Shown here: positions 1-7,678 of the stretch, piece after piece
Layout of the letters: each line of letters opens with the position of its first letter
How positions within the stretch are numbered: position 1 is the first letter of the stretch
From: CAZKEW01 sp964558915
GTDB taxonomy: Bacteria > Acidobacteriota > Aminicenantia > Aminicenantales > UBA8522
NCBI GenBank assembly: GCA_964558915.1
Contig: CAZLFV010000082.1
Coordinates: 1-12,467 of the forward strand
Length of the DNA: 12,467 nt
Reading direction: 5' to 3'
Notes under the pieces: generated by a model
What the model saw: only the letters and a program-made list of their open reading frames with translations
Databases searched by the model: none
Told to the model about the DNA's origin: nothing
Position numbers and translations under genes: made by a program

Positions 1-1070
1 GGGGGGGAGAAAAAGTCCTGGAGGTTCTCGCCGAGATCTTTCCCCAGGCGCCGATCTATACGCTCTTTCACTTTAAGGGAAGCCAGGCGCAGATTATTGA
101 GAATCGGGACATCCGGACTAGCTTCCTCCAGAAATTCCCGTTCCTCGAGAAGAATTACCGGTCCTATCTGCCTTTTTTTCCGCTTGCGGCGGAGCTTTTT
201 GACCTCAGCGACTTCGAGCTCGTCGTCTCGAGTTCTCATTGTGTCGCCAAGGGTATCATTCCCCATCCCGACGCCCTCCACATCAGCTACATTCATTCGC
301 CTATGAGATATGCCTGGAATCAATACTTCGCCTACTTTTCTCCCGAGCGGCTCTCTTTTTTTTCGCGGTTCCTTATTCCTCCGGCTGTTCATTGGTTGAG
401 GGTTTGGGATGTGACGTCATCGGCCCGGGTCGATCATTTCGTGGCCAATTCCGCCAATGTTGCGCGGCGGATCAAAAAATATTATCGCCGGGATGCCGAC
501 GTCATTCATCCTCCTGTTGACACCGATTTTTATGGGCCAGCAGCGCGAGAACCGGCCAGGGATTATTATCTCATCATCTCCGCGCTCGCTCCGTATAAGA
601 GAATCGACCTGGCTGTCCAGGCGTTCAACCTTCGCGGCTGGCCGCTGAAAATCGTGGGCACCGGCCCGGAATACCGGCGACTGAAAAAAGCTGCCAAGCC
701 GAATATCGAGTTCTTCGGCGCTGTCCCGCCCGTCGAGCTCCGATCCATTTACCAGGGGGCTCGGGCATTTCTTCTTCCTGGAGAGGAGGATTTTGGGATT
801 TCAACATTAGAGGCGCAAGCCTGCGGCACGCCCATCATTGCCTATGGCTGCGGCGGCGCCAAAGAAACTGTCCTCCCCGGCGAGACCGGAATTTTCTTCT
901 CCGAACTGACGCTGGCGGGCCTCCAAAGCGGCCTTGACAAATTCCAGGGTCTGGAATTTAATAAAGCCATTATTCGGTCCCAAGCGATGAAATTCTCCCG
1001 CTCCACGTTCAAGGAGAAGATGGCTTTTTATATCGAGAAGAAATGGGCCGAATTTAAGGGCCAAAAGTGA
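1..1070 (+). CDS. Glycosyltransferase family 4, WbaZ-like (5' truncated)
   Basis: The reading frame is open from base 3 to the TGA at 1068-1070, giving 355 visible residues, so the gene runs off the left edge. The internal ATG at 303 is not the start, because the upstream codons read as the family's N-terminus. The first visible residues, GGEKVLEVLAEIFPQAPIYT, match the 'GGGEKVLEAL..LFPDAPIYTL' opening of WbaZ-like GT4 enzymes, so few residues are missing. Other family signatures are YIHSPMRYAW (about 291-320), PPVDTDFY, the nucleotide-binding-side segment ALAPYKRIDLAVQAFN, and the EX7E element of retaining GT-B enzymes (EDFGISTLE, about 787-813) followed by AQACGTPIIAYG. These enzymes move a sugar from an NDP-sugar (often GDP-mannose) to a lipid-linked oligosaccharide on the cytoplasmic face. 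The sugar and acceptor cannot be told here. The next gene overlaps by 4 bp, so both probably belong to one polysaccharide operon. Confidence 0.93.
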   Translation, partial: GGEKVLEVLAEIFPQAPIYTLFHFKGSQAQIIENRDIRTSFLQKFPFLEKNYRSYLPFFPLAAELFDLSDFELVVSSSHCVAKGIIPHPDALHISYIHSPMRYAWNQYFAYFSPERLSFFSRFLIPPAVHWLRVWDVTSSARVDHFVANSANVARRIKKYYRRDADVIHPPVDTDFYGPAAREPARDYYLIISALAPYKRIDLAVQAFNLRGWPLKIVGTGPEYRRLKKAAKPNIEFFGAVPPVELRSIYQGARAFLLPGEEDFGISTLEAQACGTPIIAYGCGGAKETVLPGETGIFFSELTLAGLQSGLDKFQGLEFNKAIIRSQAMKFSRSTFKEKMAFYIEKKWAEFKGQK

Positions 1071-2518
1071 TCCAAAAAAAGAGATTCGGGCTCATTGGAT
1101 TATTTGTCCTCAGTGATGTCGTGGGCATTTTTATCTCTTATTTTTATTCTTATCTCTTCCGCTTTTACGCTTATATCATCCCTGTCGACCCGAACAAGGG
1201 AATCCCTCCATTCAAGGACTATGTGTATGTCTTCCCTCTCTTCCTGGCCATTCACCTCTTGATCTTCTATCTTCAAGGGTTCTACAAGACCAAGCTGAAG
1301 CGGACGAAAATTGATGACTTTTTGGCCATCAGCCTGAACGCCGTCCTGACCATCTTGGTCGTTTTCGCCGTCATGAGCTATCTCTACAGCTACAGCCAGG
1401 GTCTGAGGCCTCTTTTTCGGGTGACTTTTAAAATCTCCCACGGCTTCCTGTTCGTCTACTTCATAGTCATCATTTTCATGATCTCTTTCCTCCGCAACCA
1501 GATCTACTTTTTCATGAAGAGACGATATGCCAAAGGGCTTAACCTGCAGAATGTCCTGGTCATCGGAGCAGGAGAAATGGGCAAGGCCGTGGCCCAGAAG
1601 ATCCGCCAGTACAAAGACCTGGGGTTTGTTCTCCGGGGTTTCCTGGACGATGAAAAAGCTGTGGGAGAAAAGATCGATGTTGACGGCGGAGTGGAGATCC
1701 TGGGCCGCATTGACGACCTCGGCGCGATTCTGGAGAAGGGCGAGATCAGCGAGATCTTTGTGGCTCTCGACCTGAGCAACTACGGCAAGATTTTGGAGAT
1801 GATCAAGACGGCCAGCAAGTTTGTCGTCAACATCAGGCTCATCCCGGATGTTTTCCAGCTCCTCACGCTCAAGGCCAACGTCCAGGACCTGGACGGTTTC
1901 CCCGTGATTTCGATCGACGACGTCTCTCTGAAGGGTTTCAAAAGCGTCGTCAAGAGAGCCGTGGACCTGGTCGTCTCTGCGCTGGCGTTGGTTATTTTAT
2001 CCCCCCTGATATTGATCGTTTCTGTCTTGATTAAGCTCACTTCCAAAGGCCCTGTCTTCTACCGCCAGGAAAGGATGGGGCTCGACGGACGGCCGTTCAA
2101 GATGATCAAGTTCAGGACAATGATTTGCGACGCCGAGAAGGAGACGGGACCCGTGTTTGCTAGGCCGGATGATCCCCGGGTAACGAAAGTCGGCCGGTTT
2201 CTTAGGAAGTTCAGCATTGACGAAGTTCCCCAGATCATAAACGTCCTGAAAGGGGAGATGAGCTTGATCGGGCCCCGGCCGGAAAGGCCCTCCTTTGTCA
2301 AGGATTTCGCCGGGAAGATCCCCAACTATATGCTCCGACAGAAAGTGAAATCGGGGATTACCGGCTGGGCCCAGGTTCACGGGCTCAGGCAAGACACGTC
2401 CATTGAAAAAAGGATCGAATACGATTTCTATTACATTCAAAATTGGTCGCTGGGTCTTGACCTGAAAATCATCTGGATGACCTTGAGGAAGGGTTTCATC
2501 GACCGGAACATCAAATAG
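1067..2518 (+). CDS. Undecaprenyl-phosphate sugar-1-phosphate transferase (polyprenyl glycosylphosphotransferase, WcaJ/WbaP type)
   Basis: This 483-residue membrane enzyme should start polysaccharide synthesis by moving a sugar-1-phosphate from a UDP-sugar to undecaprenyl phosphate. The GTG start overlaps the previous stop (GTGA), with a good ribosome site AAGGG at 1056-1060, which favours translational coupling. It has four N-terminal membrane segments (about 8-30, 54-71, 88-109 and 126-143). A Rossmann-like CoA_binding_3 domain follows, with VIGAGEMG at 165-172. The catalytic Bac_transf domain runs from about 294 to the end. It shows the membrane-inserted helix (about 301-323), GPVFYRQERMG, KFRTM (348-352), the catalytic Asp-Glu pair D385-E386 in SIDEVPQ, GPRPE (402-406) and the late SGITGWAQVHGLR motif. 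Length and domain order match full-size enzymes of this family. Sugar specificity (glucose, galactose or other) is not readable. It is the last gene of the visible operon and faces a convergent gene. Confidence 0.95.
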   Translation: MIQKKRFGLIGLFVLSDVVGIFISYFYSYLFRFYAYIIPVDPNKGIPPFKDYVYVFPLFLAIHLLIFYLQGFYKTKLKRTKIDDFLAISLNAVLTILVVFAVMSYLYSYSQGLRPLFRVTFKISHGFLFVYFIVIIFMISFLRNQIYFFMKRRYAKGLNLQNVLVIGAGEMGKAVAQKIRQYKDLGFVLRGFLDDEKAVGEKIDVDGGVEILGRIDDLGAILEKGEISEIFVALDLSNYGKILEMIKTASKFVVNIRLIPDVFQLLTLKANVQDLDGFPVISIDDVSLKGFKSVVKRAVDLVVSALALVILSPLILIVSVLIKLTSKGPVFYRQERMGLDGRPFKMIKFRTMICDAEKETGPVFARPDDPRVTKVGRFLRKFSIDEVPQIINVLKGEMSLIGPRPERPSFVKDFAGKIPNYMLRQKVKSGITGWAQVHGLRQDTSIEKRIEYDFYYIQNWSLGLDLKIIWMTLRKGFIDRNIK

Positions 2519-2522
2519 GGCT

Positions 2523-2558
2523 CAGGGACGAACCCCTGTGCGCTTAACCCGTCCCCAT
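2523..2558. repeat. Small palindromic repeat in the convergent gap
   Basis: The arms GGGACG (2525-2530) and CGTCCC (2550-2555) are perfect inverted repeats, and a smaller hairpin CAGGG/CCCTG (2523-2527, 2534-2538) lies inside the same stretch. No T-run follows, so a classic intrinsic terminator is not supported. The minus-strand sequence ATGGGGACGG (2549-2558) is identical to ten bases at the left edge of the larger palindrome at 7515-7570, which suggests both belong to one dispersed repeat family. Apart from this, the 86-bp gap between the two convergent genes shows nothing recognisable. Confidence 0.4.
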
Positions 2559-2604
2559 ATTTGCTTTGTATTATGTGCGGAGGAAACGGCGCCCGCCTTT
2601 CCAT

Positions 2605-4704
2605 TTATTTTTTGGGCGGCAGGAAATTTTCCACCAGCCAAAATTCAATACCGGATGTTGAAAGCCGGGAATAGGCTATTTTTTTACCGTCTGGAGAAAA
2701 ATCCGGCATCATCCCCATAATATTCATTTTTTCGGGCTTTCCTCCTTCGGCAGAAACTTTATAAAGTCTACGGTCCGCTCCGTAAGGCCCGGGGGAATCT
2801 TTTTCCTGTTTGGGGAAAATGATGCTCTTGCCATCCGGAGACCAGCAAAACCACCACTGCTCGAACTCATTGGTGACGAGCTCGGGCTCTCCTCCTCCGA
2901 TATCCATTGTATATATACTAACGGGTTCACTGAGACGGCCCTTCTCAAAGCCTACGTAATCCAGGGATCTGAAGGCGATCTTTTTTCCGTCGGGAGAGAA
3001 GCGGGGGGAAGTGAACCGAAATCCTTTGTTATCCATTTGGGTTAATCTTTTCGGCTCGCCACCGTTCGCGGATATTATGTAGATATCTTCAATATCCAAT
3101 CGGGAGTCCGGAATGGGTTTTTTGACGTCTTTTCCCCGCCAATAAGAAAAGGCGAAGGATCGGCCATCCGGTGACCAATCAAAGTTCGTTATGGCTCCAT
3201 CATAGTTCATCACTGCCTTGGCCTCTCCCCCCTCCGCCGGGATAATGGATATGATCGCCTGAGCTGAGGGATAACCCGTGAAGGGCATAAAAGCGATCTT
3301 CTTTCCGTCCGGAGACCAAGCGGGAGAATGTCCTTGAACCAAGAATTTTTCTTCTCCTCCGTTCAAAGGCACTGTCCAGACCGCCGGTCGTCCCTGCATC
3401 CCCTCTCCCGTCACCGTGGCAAGGGCAATAGTCTTCGCGTCGGGCGACCAGCGGGGTCCGACGTTCCAATTATTAATTTTCGTCAACTGGACTTCACCGC
3501 TGCCGTCGGCATTGGCTGTGAAAATATGTGTGATCTCTTTACTTGTCGAGTAGGCGATCTTGCCATCCTGCGTCCAGACGCCGCCTCCCCCTCCCCTTGT
3601 CGCCTGAATGGGCTGGCTTCCCGGCCTGCCGTCAGGCGTTATTCTGATCACCCAGGTTTCATTGCGGCCACTTCTGGACGAATCGAACGCGAGCCATTGG
3701 CCGTCATAAGACCACAAAGGCCAGCTGTCGTTTGTCGGATCATCGGTAATCCGCACAGGCTCACCACCCTGGACAGGCATGACATAGATATCCTGATTGC
3801 CGCCCTGTGTGGACTGGAAAGCGATCAGCTTTCCATCAGGTGACAGAGTCAGCCATTCGTCACGTTCTTTTGCTTTTTTGGGGTCCGGAAACCTATATAT
3901 CTCTTCCCACGTTCCCCCAGAGGCTGGCACAGCAAACAGACCTCTGGCTGAATCTTGGACGACGAGTTTCTTGCTGTCCGAAGTCCAGCCCATGGGCCAT
4001 ATGTAATCATCTCCGGCTTGGACTATGGGATGGCCTTCAATAATGGTCTTGGCTTGTCCTCCCTCTGCAGGAAGAATGACGACGCTGTTGGTGCCGTTCA
4101 TATAGGTGATCCACTGACCATCCGGAGACCACCAAGAGTCATGAAGATCGCCCGTCGTGCTCAGGATACGAACCTCCTTGCCGCTGACGATCTCCCTTAA
4201 CCATATATTCAAGTTATTTCCCTTCTGATCGATCAAAGCTAATTTTTTCCCGTCCGGAGAAAAATAGCCTTGCCGGCCTTTATCCATGTGGACTTTCGTG
4301 ATTTTGAATTCTCGATCGCCTTTCTCAATAAGGGCCCGGGCTCGGAGAAAAACGGAGATCTTTTCCTTGGCCAAGTTGACAGCGTCCGTTTGATCCGGAT
4401 AGTTATCAACGACCTTTTGAAAGGCCTTGAGCGCCTCTTCCAGCCCCAGCTTCTCGTAGCAGAGGCCGATGCGCAGCTGGGCCTGTGCGGCGATGGCGCG
4501 GTTCTTGCCGTGCTTTGCGACGATCTGCTTATAAAGCTCGATGGCGGCCGGGAGATCACCTTCGACTTCTTCCTTTTCTATGGCCGCCCGGAGCAGCACA
4601 CCGGGTTCTTCGGCCTGGCGGGCGATTCCGGCAACTAATAGCAGAGCGCCCAGAATTGCGATTAGAAAAGTAACACCTATCGATTTCCTTGTTGTGTTCT
4701 TCAT
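2605..4704 (-). CDS. Exported TPR + PD40 (TolB-like) beta-propeller protein
   Basis: This 699-residue protein is predicted to be exported. The ATG at 4704 has an AGGAGG ribosome site (4714-4719) nine bases upstream. The N-terminus has a Sec-type signal: basic residues, a hydrophobic stretch at about 11-27, and a plausible cleavage after AGIA. Residues about 40-125 form TPR-like helices (AAIELYKQIVAKHGKN, then AQLRIGLCYEKLGLEEALKA). From about 145 to the end there are 12 PD40 motifs of the SPDGKKIAF kind (a few degenerate, such as WTSDSKKL and WTQDGKI), enough for one or two propellers. PD40 propellers occur in TolB and in the N-terminal part of prolyl oligopeptidases. No peptidase triad is visible, so a binding or scaffolding role is likelier than catalysis. 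It lies 71 bp downstream of a kinase-regulator pair on the same strand. Its C-terminal blades and ENFLP tail closely resemble those of the M56 fusion at 8056-11016. The exact function is unknown. Confidence 0.88.
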   Translation of the reverse strand: MKNTTRKSIGVTFLIAILGALLLVAGIARQAEEPGVLLRAAIEKEEVEGDLPAAIELYKQIVAKHGKNRAIAAQAQLRIGLCYEKLGLEEALKAFQKVVDNYPDQTDAVNLAKEKISVFLRARALIEKGDREFKITKVHMDKGRQGYFSPDGKKLALIDQKGNNLNIWLREIVSGKEVRILSTTGDLHDSWWSPDGQWITYMNGTNSVVILPAEGGQAKTIIEGHPIVQAGDDYIWPMGWTSDSKKLVVQDSARGLFAVPASGGTWEEIYRFPDPKKAKERDEWLTLSPDGKLIAFQSTQGGNQDIYVMPVQGGEPVRITDDPTNDSWPLWSYDGQWLAFDSSRSGRNETWVIRITPDGRPGSQPIQATRGGGGGVWTQDGKIAYSTSKEITHIFTANADGSGEVQLTKINNWNVGPRWSPDAKTIALATVTGEGMQGRPAVWTVPLNGGEEKFLVQGHSPAWSPDGKKIAFMPFTGYPSAQAIISIIPAEGGEAKAVMNYDGAITNFDWSPDGRSFAFSYWRGKDVKKPIPDSRLDIEDIYIISANGGEPKRLTQMDNKGFRFTSPRFSPDGKKIAFRSLDYVGFEKGRLSEPVSIYTMDIGGGEPELVTNEFEQWWFCWSPDGKSIIFPKQEKDSPGPYGADRRLYKVSAEGGKPEKMNIMGMMPDFSPDGKKIAYSRLSTSGIEFWLVENFLPPKK

Positions 4705-4775
4705 CGGACCTTACCTCCTGCTCTCATAATAACGGCCCGATATCCAAATCATATCCAGGCTGTGTCCAGAGTCTG

Positions 4776-5459
4776 TTAAGATTGCTCACCCTCGAAGCGG
4801 TAGCCCATGCCGCGGACGCTGTGGATATAGCGCGGCTTCGCCGGCTTCGGCTCGATCTTCTTGCGCAGGTTGAGGATGTGCGTGTCCACCACCCTGTCGG
4901 TGACGATGGTCTCCCGGCCCCATGCGGCGTCAATCAACTGATCACGGCTCAGCACCCGGCCGCGATGGCGAACGAAGGCCGTTAATAAACGGAATTCCAG
5001 GGCGCTTACGTTTATGGGCATCCCGCCACGGCGGACTTCGCCGCGGTCGAAATCCACCTCGCAGTCTCCGAACCGGTAAACGCCCTGGGATTCGCCCGCC
5101 CCCCGGCGCAGCACAGCCTGGATCCGGGCGCGCAGCTCTCTCGGGCTGAACGGCTTGGTGATGTAGTCGTCGGCTCCAAGCTCAAGGCCGAGTATTTTTT
5201 CGGCTTCGTGCGTCTTGGCCGTCAGCATGATGATTGGCATCCTAAGGCCGGCTTGCCGCAGCTCTCTGCAGACCTCGAACCCGTCCTTTCGCGGCAGCAT
5301 GAGGTCGAGAATCATCATGTCCCAGCCTCCCTCTTTGCCGCGGCGCACAGCTTGCTCGCCGTCGCCGACCGTTTCGACCTGGTGCCCGTGACGTGTCAGG
5401 TCTTCCTCGAGACCGAGGGCAATGTCCCTGTCATCTTCGACAATTAGAATCTTCGGCAT
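4776..5459 (-). CDS. OmpR/PhoB-family two-component response regulator
   Basis: A 227-residue regulator of standard OmpR-family length. I place the start at the ATG at 5459 (MPKILIVEDD), since the 27 codons readable upstream lie inside the kinase gene and are not family-like. The receiver domain (about 1-118) has the acidic pocket D9-D10 in VEDD, the phospho-acceptor D52 in MILDLMLP, the switch residue T80 in IIMLTAK, and K102 in YITKPFS. The winged-helix DNA-binding domain (about 130-225) ends with the typical VVDTHILNLRKKIE and YIHSVRGMGYRFE motifs. It should bind DNA as a dimer once phosphorylated by the kinase encoded just upstream, whose stop lies only 4 bases before this start. A likely ribosome site, AGGGAGA, lies at the end of the kinase gene, so the two are probably co-translated. 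Target genes are unknown. The exported PD40 gene downstream is an obvious candidate member of its operon. Confidence 0.95.
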   Translation of the reverse strand: MPKILIVEDDRDIALGLEEDLTRHGHQVETVGDGEQAVRRGKEGGWDMMILDLMLPRKDGFEVCRELRQAGLRMPIIMLTAKTHEAEKILGLELGADDYITKPFSPRELRARIQAVLRRGAGESQGVYRFGDCEVDFDRGEVRRGGMPINVSALEFRLLTAFVRHRGRVLSRDQLIDAAWGRETIVTDRVVDTHILNLRKKIEPKPAKPRYIHSVRGMGYRFEGEQS

Positions 5460-5463
5460 TAGC

Positions 5464-7425
5464 TCAATCTCCCTTGGGCAGCAGGATGGTGAAGGTGCTG
5501 CCCTTGCCGGGCTCGCTCTCGACAATGACCTTCCCACCATGGGCGTCTACAATGTGCTTGACCATGGCCAGCCCGATGCCCGTGCCCTTAACGCCGCAGG
5601 CCTTGGCGCTCGAGCCGCGGACGAATTTCCGGAATATCCGCTTTCTCTCGGAGGGCGGAATGCCGAATCCCTGATCCCGCACCCGAATGGCAACCGGGTT
5701 TCCGGCTTCCACTTCGATATGAATGACCGCTCTGTCGCCGGAGTATTTGACCGCGTTGTCCAGAAGATTCCAGAGCGCCTGAGCGAGCGCCTCCCGGTCG
5801 GCTTTCACAAAGGGGCCCTCGTCCGGGACGGCGCATTCTATCACCAGATTAGCGGGATTTGTCTCCTGCTTGAACTCCTCCACCGTGGCTTTGACCATCC
5901 GTCCGGCATCCAATCGTTCGAGCCGGTAAGGACGCGCGCCTGCCTCCATGCGGCCAAAATCGAGCAGGGATTCCACGAGCCGGGAGAGCCGGCGAGTGGC
6001 GCGGTCCTGGGCGCCGTAAAATAACCGGCGCTTTTCCGGCGGGAGGCCCTCGTCCTCAACCAGCATCTCGGTGAACTGCCGCATCGAGGTAAGGGGAGTC
6101 CGGAACTCATGCGAAACGGCGGAGACAAAATCTGACTGAAGCCGTGCGGCCCCCAGTTCCCGTGAGACGGCACGGCCGATGAGATAGCTTGCGGCGATGA
6201 CGAGGAGGGCCAGCATCGCCAATCCCATCATCATCAGCCGGCGGCGCTGCGCGAACTGGCCGAGGATCGCCTCCGGGTCGGCGTTGACCACGGCGATGTC
6301 CCAAGGCAGGCCGGTCACGGTACCGAGACGAGATGTCACTGGACCCGAGGCGGCCAGCTCGCTTCTGTAAACTAGCGCTTTATCCGAATCGTGAATGCCG
6401 ACGCGAACGCCGCTGAAATCGGCTCGCCCGATGAGCGGATCAAACCATTGGCTCCTCTGGTAGCCGGGGCCGGCCACAACGGCCGATAATCGATCGTTCG
6501 ATTGCCGCCAGAGGACGGTGACAGATGTGCCGTGAAGGCGGAACGACCTGCGGCCGGCGAAACCTCGCTCGACATCAGCTACGGATTGACGATTCTCCCA
6601 AAGCCAGATAACAGCATCCGCCAAGGCTTGCTGGTCGGCGTCGGATTCCGGCTCTTGGCTGAGCCATCGAGCTGCCTGGTCGCGGTAATAAAGGTATGAT
6701 GCCCGGTCGAGACGCCAGCGTCTGCTTCTCAAATCATCGCAGAGATTTTTGGCTTCCTGTTCGAGCTCCGACTGGCGGCCGAGTTCCTCCAGCAGGACAC
6801 AGAGGGCGCGACGTGACGCGAGGTCAGCGGGCACTCCAGAGACCCAGATTCCGTGATCAGAGGACTTGGCCATCTCATCATAGACTTTAAGGGCGGATTC
6901 CAGGTCCCCTGCCTTCCTGATGTTCCGCGCCAGCCGGAGCCGCGCGCCGGCCCTTATGGCCGGATCTGCGGCCTTAGAGAAGGGGCGGAGCGCAATGATT
7001 GCGCGGCTATAGTTATGATCAAGAAATTCGGATTTCTCGGCTTCGGCAAAAAAGCCCGCTGGCGCTTCCCGGCCTGGAGAAATCACTGGGTAATACAGGA
7101 GAGCGTTATCCGGCCAGGCTTGGACTTCCGCGTCGCTAACAACTATCCAAACGACATCTTTTTCCGACAGGCGGAAATCCAAACTTGGGAGGTCGACGAG
7201 TTTGCGTTCCTCCTCCGAGAGGACCTGCTCCAATGAAGAGGTCAAGCGATCCGCGGCCGCCTCTCGCCGTTCTTCCAGCTGTTTGGCTTCGAGCGCGCGA
7301 TCCTGCTTGACCAGACGCACACCCATCCAGACCAGCGCAACGACTGAAGCCGCCGCCACGCACAAAAAGAGGATAGCTACATTTCGAGAAGGATGCCCCC
7401 GGGACCGGAGCGAGATCATTTTCAT
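5464..7425 (-). CDS. Membrane sensor histidine kinase with large extracytoplasmic domain
   Basis: This 653-residue two-component kinase has a first membrane helix at about 14-38, a large outside region (about 40-393) and a second helix at about 397-419. The outside part contains TPR-like helices around 138-230 (for example ARLRLARNIRKAGDLESALKVYDE) followed by a region I do not recognise. The cytoplasmic part starts almost at once with HisKA (phospho-acceptor H439 in SAVSHEFRTPLT). No HAMP linker is evident between TM2 and HisKA. The HATPase_c domain (about 540-650) has the N box (WNLLDNAVKYS), G1 (DQGFGIP), an F box (IFRKFVRG) and G2 (GTGIGLAMVKHI). It is the first gene of the kinase-regulator-PD40 operon. 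The ATG at 7425 has no strong Shine-Dalgarno sequence, and a second ATG two codons downstream is an alternative. The signal is unknown, but TPR helices outside the membrane suggest a protein or peptide partner. Confidence 0.94.
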   Translation of the reverse strand: MKMISLRSRGHPSRNVAILFLCVAAASVVALVWMGVRLVKQDRALEAKQLEERREAAADRLTSSLEQVLSEEERKLVDLPSLDFRLSEKDVVWIVVSDAEVQAWPDNALLYYPVISPGREAPAGFFAEAEKSEFLDHNYSRAIIALRPFSKAADPAIRAGARLRLARNIRKAGDLESALKVYDEMAKSSDHGIWVSGVPADLASRRALCVLLEELGRQSELEQEAKNLCDDLRSRRWRLDRASYLYYRDQAARWLSQEPESDADQQALADAVIWLWENRQSVADVERGFAGRRSFRLHGTSVTVLWRQSNDRLSAVVAGPGYQRSQWFDPLIGRADFSGVRVGIHDSDKALVYRSELAASGPVTSRLGTVTGLPWDIAVVNADPEAILGQFAQRRRLMMMGLAMLALLVIAASYLIGRAVSRELGAARLQSDFVSAVSHEFRTPLTSMRQFTEMLVEDEGLPPEKRRLFYGAQDRATRRLSRLVESLLDFGRMEAGARPYRLERLDAGRMVKATVEEFKQETNPANLVIECAVPDEGPFVKADREALAQALWNLLDNAVKYSGDRAVIHIEVEAGNPVAIRVRDQGFGIPPSERKRIFRKFVRGSSAKACGVKGTGIGLAMVKHIVDAHGGKVIVESEPGKGSTFTILLPKGD

Positions 7426-7439
7426 CCCAACCCATTTTT

Positions 7440-7468
7440 ACTTTATCTTTAACTGGAGGATTTATCAA
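7440..7468 (-). promoter_or_regulatory. Possible promoter of the kinase-regulator-PD40 operon
   Basis: Read on the minus strand, TTGATA (7463-7468) and TAAAGT (7440-7445) are separated by 17 bases and match the sigma70 -35 and -10 consensus at 5/6 and 4/6 positions. Transcription would then start only about seven to ten bases before the kinase ATG, giving an almost leaderless message. That fits the missing Shine-Dalgarno sequence but is weak evidence, because the region is AT-rich and chance matches are common. Confidence 0.25.
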
Positions 7469-7514
7469 TCGAGATTATGTCAAGAGTGAGTCCAGATTTC
7501 GTCAAGGAAAAAAT

Positions 7515-7570
7515 GGGGACGGTTCTATTTTTCCTCATCTCGAGATTATCAAAAAAAGAGAACCGTCCCC
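7515..7570. repeat. 56-bp palindromic element (REP/RAYT-associated type), possible bidirectional hairpin
   Basis: Two perfect 12-bp arms, GGGGACGGTTCT (7515-7526) and AGAACCGTCCCC (7559-7570), enclose a 32-base centre that itself holds the 10-bp palindrome ATCTCGAGAT (7537-7546) close to the symmetry centre. Poly-A lies just outside the left arm and poly-T (7571-7576) just outside the right arm. From memory, GGGGACGGTTCT-type palindromes are widespread in environmental genomes near Y1 (IS200-like) RAYT transposase genes, so this is probably a non-autonomous element. No transposase is in the window. As RNA it would fold into a strong hairpin ending in U residues, so it could also stop transcription between the two divergent operons. 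Confidence 0.6.
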
Positions 7571-7599
7571 TTTTTTGCAGGCTTGTTCCTGGCTACGCC

Positions 7600-7649
7600 A
7601 AAAAAAATTTAAAATTTTACTTGACAAACTTCTACAAGCGTCGTATATT
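7600..7649 (+). promoter_or_regulatory. Sigma70-type promoter of the blaI-blaR operon
   Basis: A perfect -35 box TTGACA (7621-7626) and a good -10 box TATATT (7644-7649) are separated by exactly 17 bases. An A/T-only tract (7600-7618) sits directly upstream of the -35 box, where UP elements bind the RNA polymerase alpha subunit. Transcription should start around 7655-7658, inside the operator described separately. This leaves a leader of only about 20-25 bases before the repressor ATG. It is the clearest promoter in the window. Confidence 0.8.
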
Positions 7650-7666
7650 TACTACAGATGTAGAAG
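7629..7666. promoter_or_regulatory. BlaI/MecI-type operator overlapping the promoter
   Basis: The dyad CTACA-GA-TGTAG (7652-7663) matches the TACA/TGTA half-site architecture known for BlaI and MecI operators and overlaps the predicted transcription start. A further half-site, CTTCTACA (7629-7636), lies between the -35 and -10 boxes. It is an exact 8-bp inverted copy of TGTAGAAG (7659-7666). Repressor bound here would cover the promoter, so autoregulation of the repressor-protease pair is expected. Confidence 0.75.
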
Positions 7667-7678
7667 ATAGGAGGCCCG

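Noticed and set aside
1..7. Leading G-run as a two-colour sequencing artefact
   Set aside because: The Gs encode the glycines expected in the GGGEKVLE motif of this glycosyltransferase family, so most of them are probably genuine.
303..1070. A glycosyltransferase starting at the ATG at 303
   Set aside because: The same frame is open to base 3 and its upstream codons encode the conserved GGEKVLE N-terminal region, so this ATG is internal.
2605..4704. Prolyl oligopeptidase or DPP IV-like peptidase
   Set aside because: The PD40 propeller runs to the C-terminus, with no following alpha/beta-hydrolase domain or GxSxG motif.
5460..5540. Extended N-terminus for the response regulator starting at 5540
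   Set aside because: The extra 27 residues overlap the kinase coding end and do not resemble a receiver domain. MPKILIVEDD at 5459 is the family-typical start.
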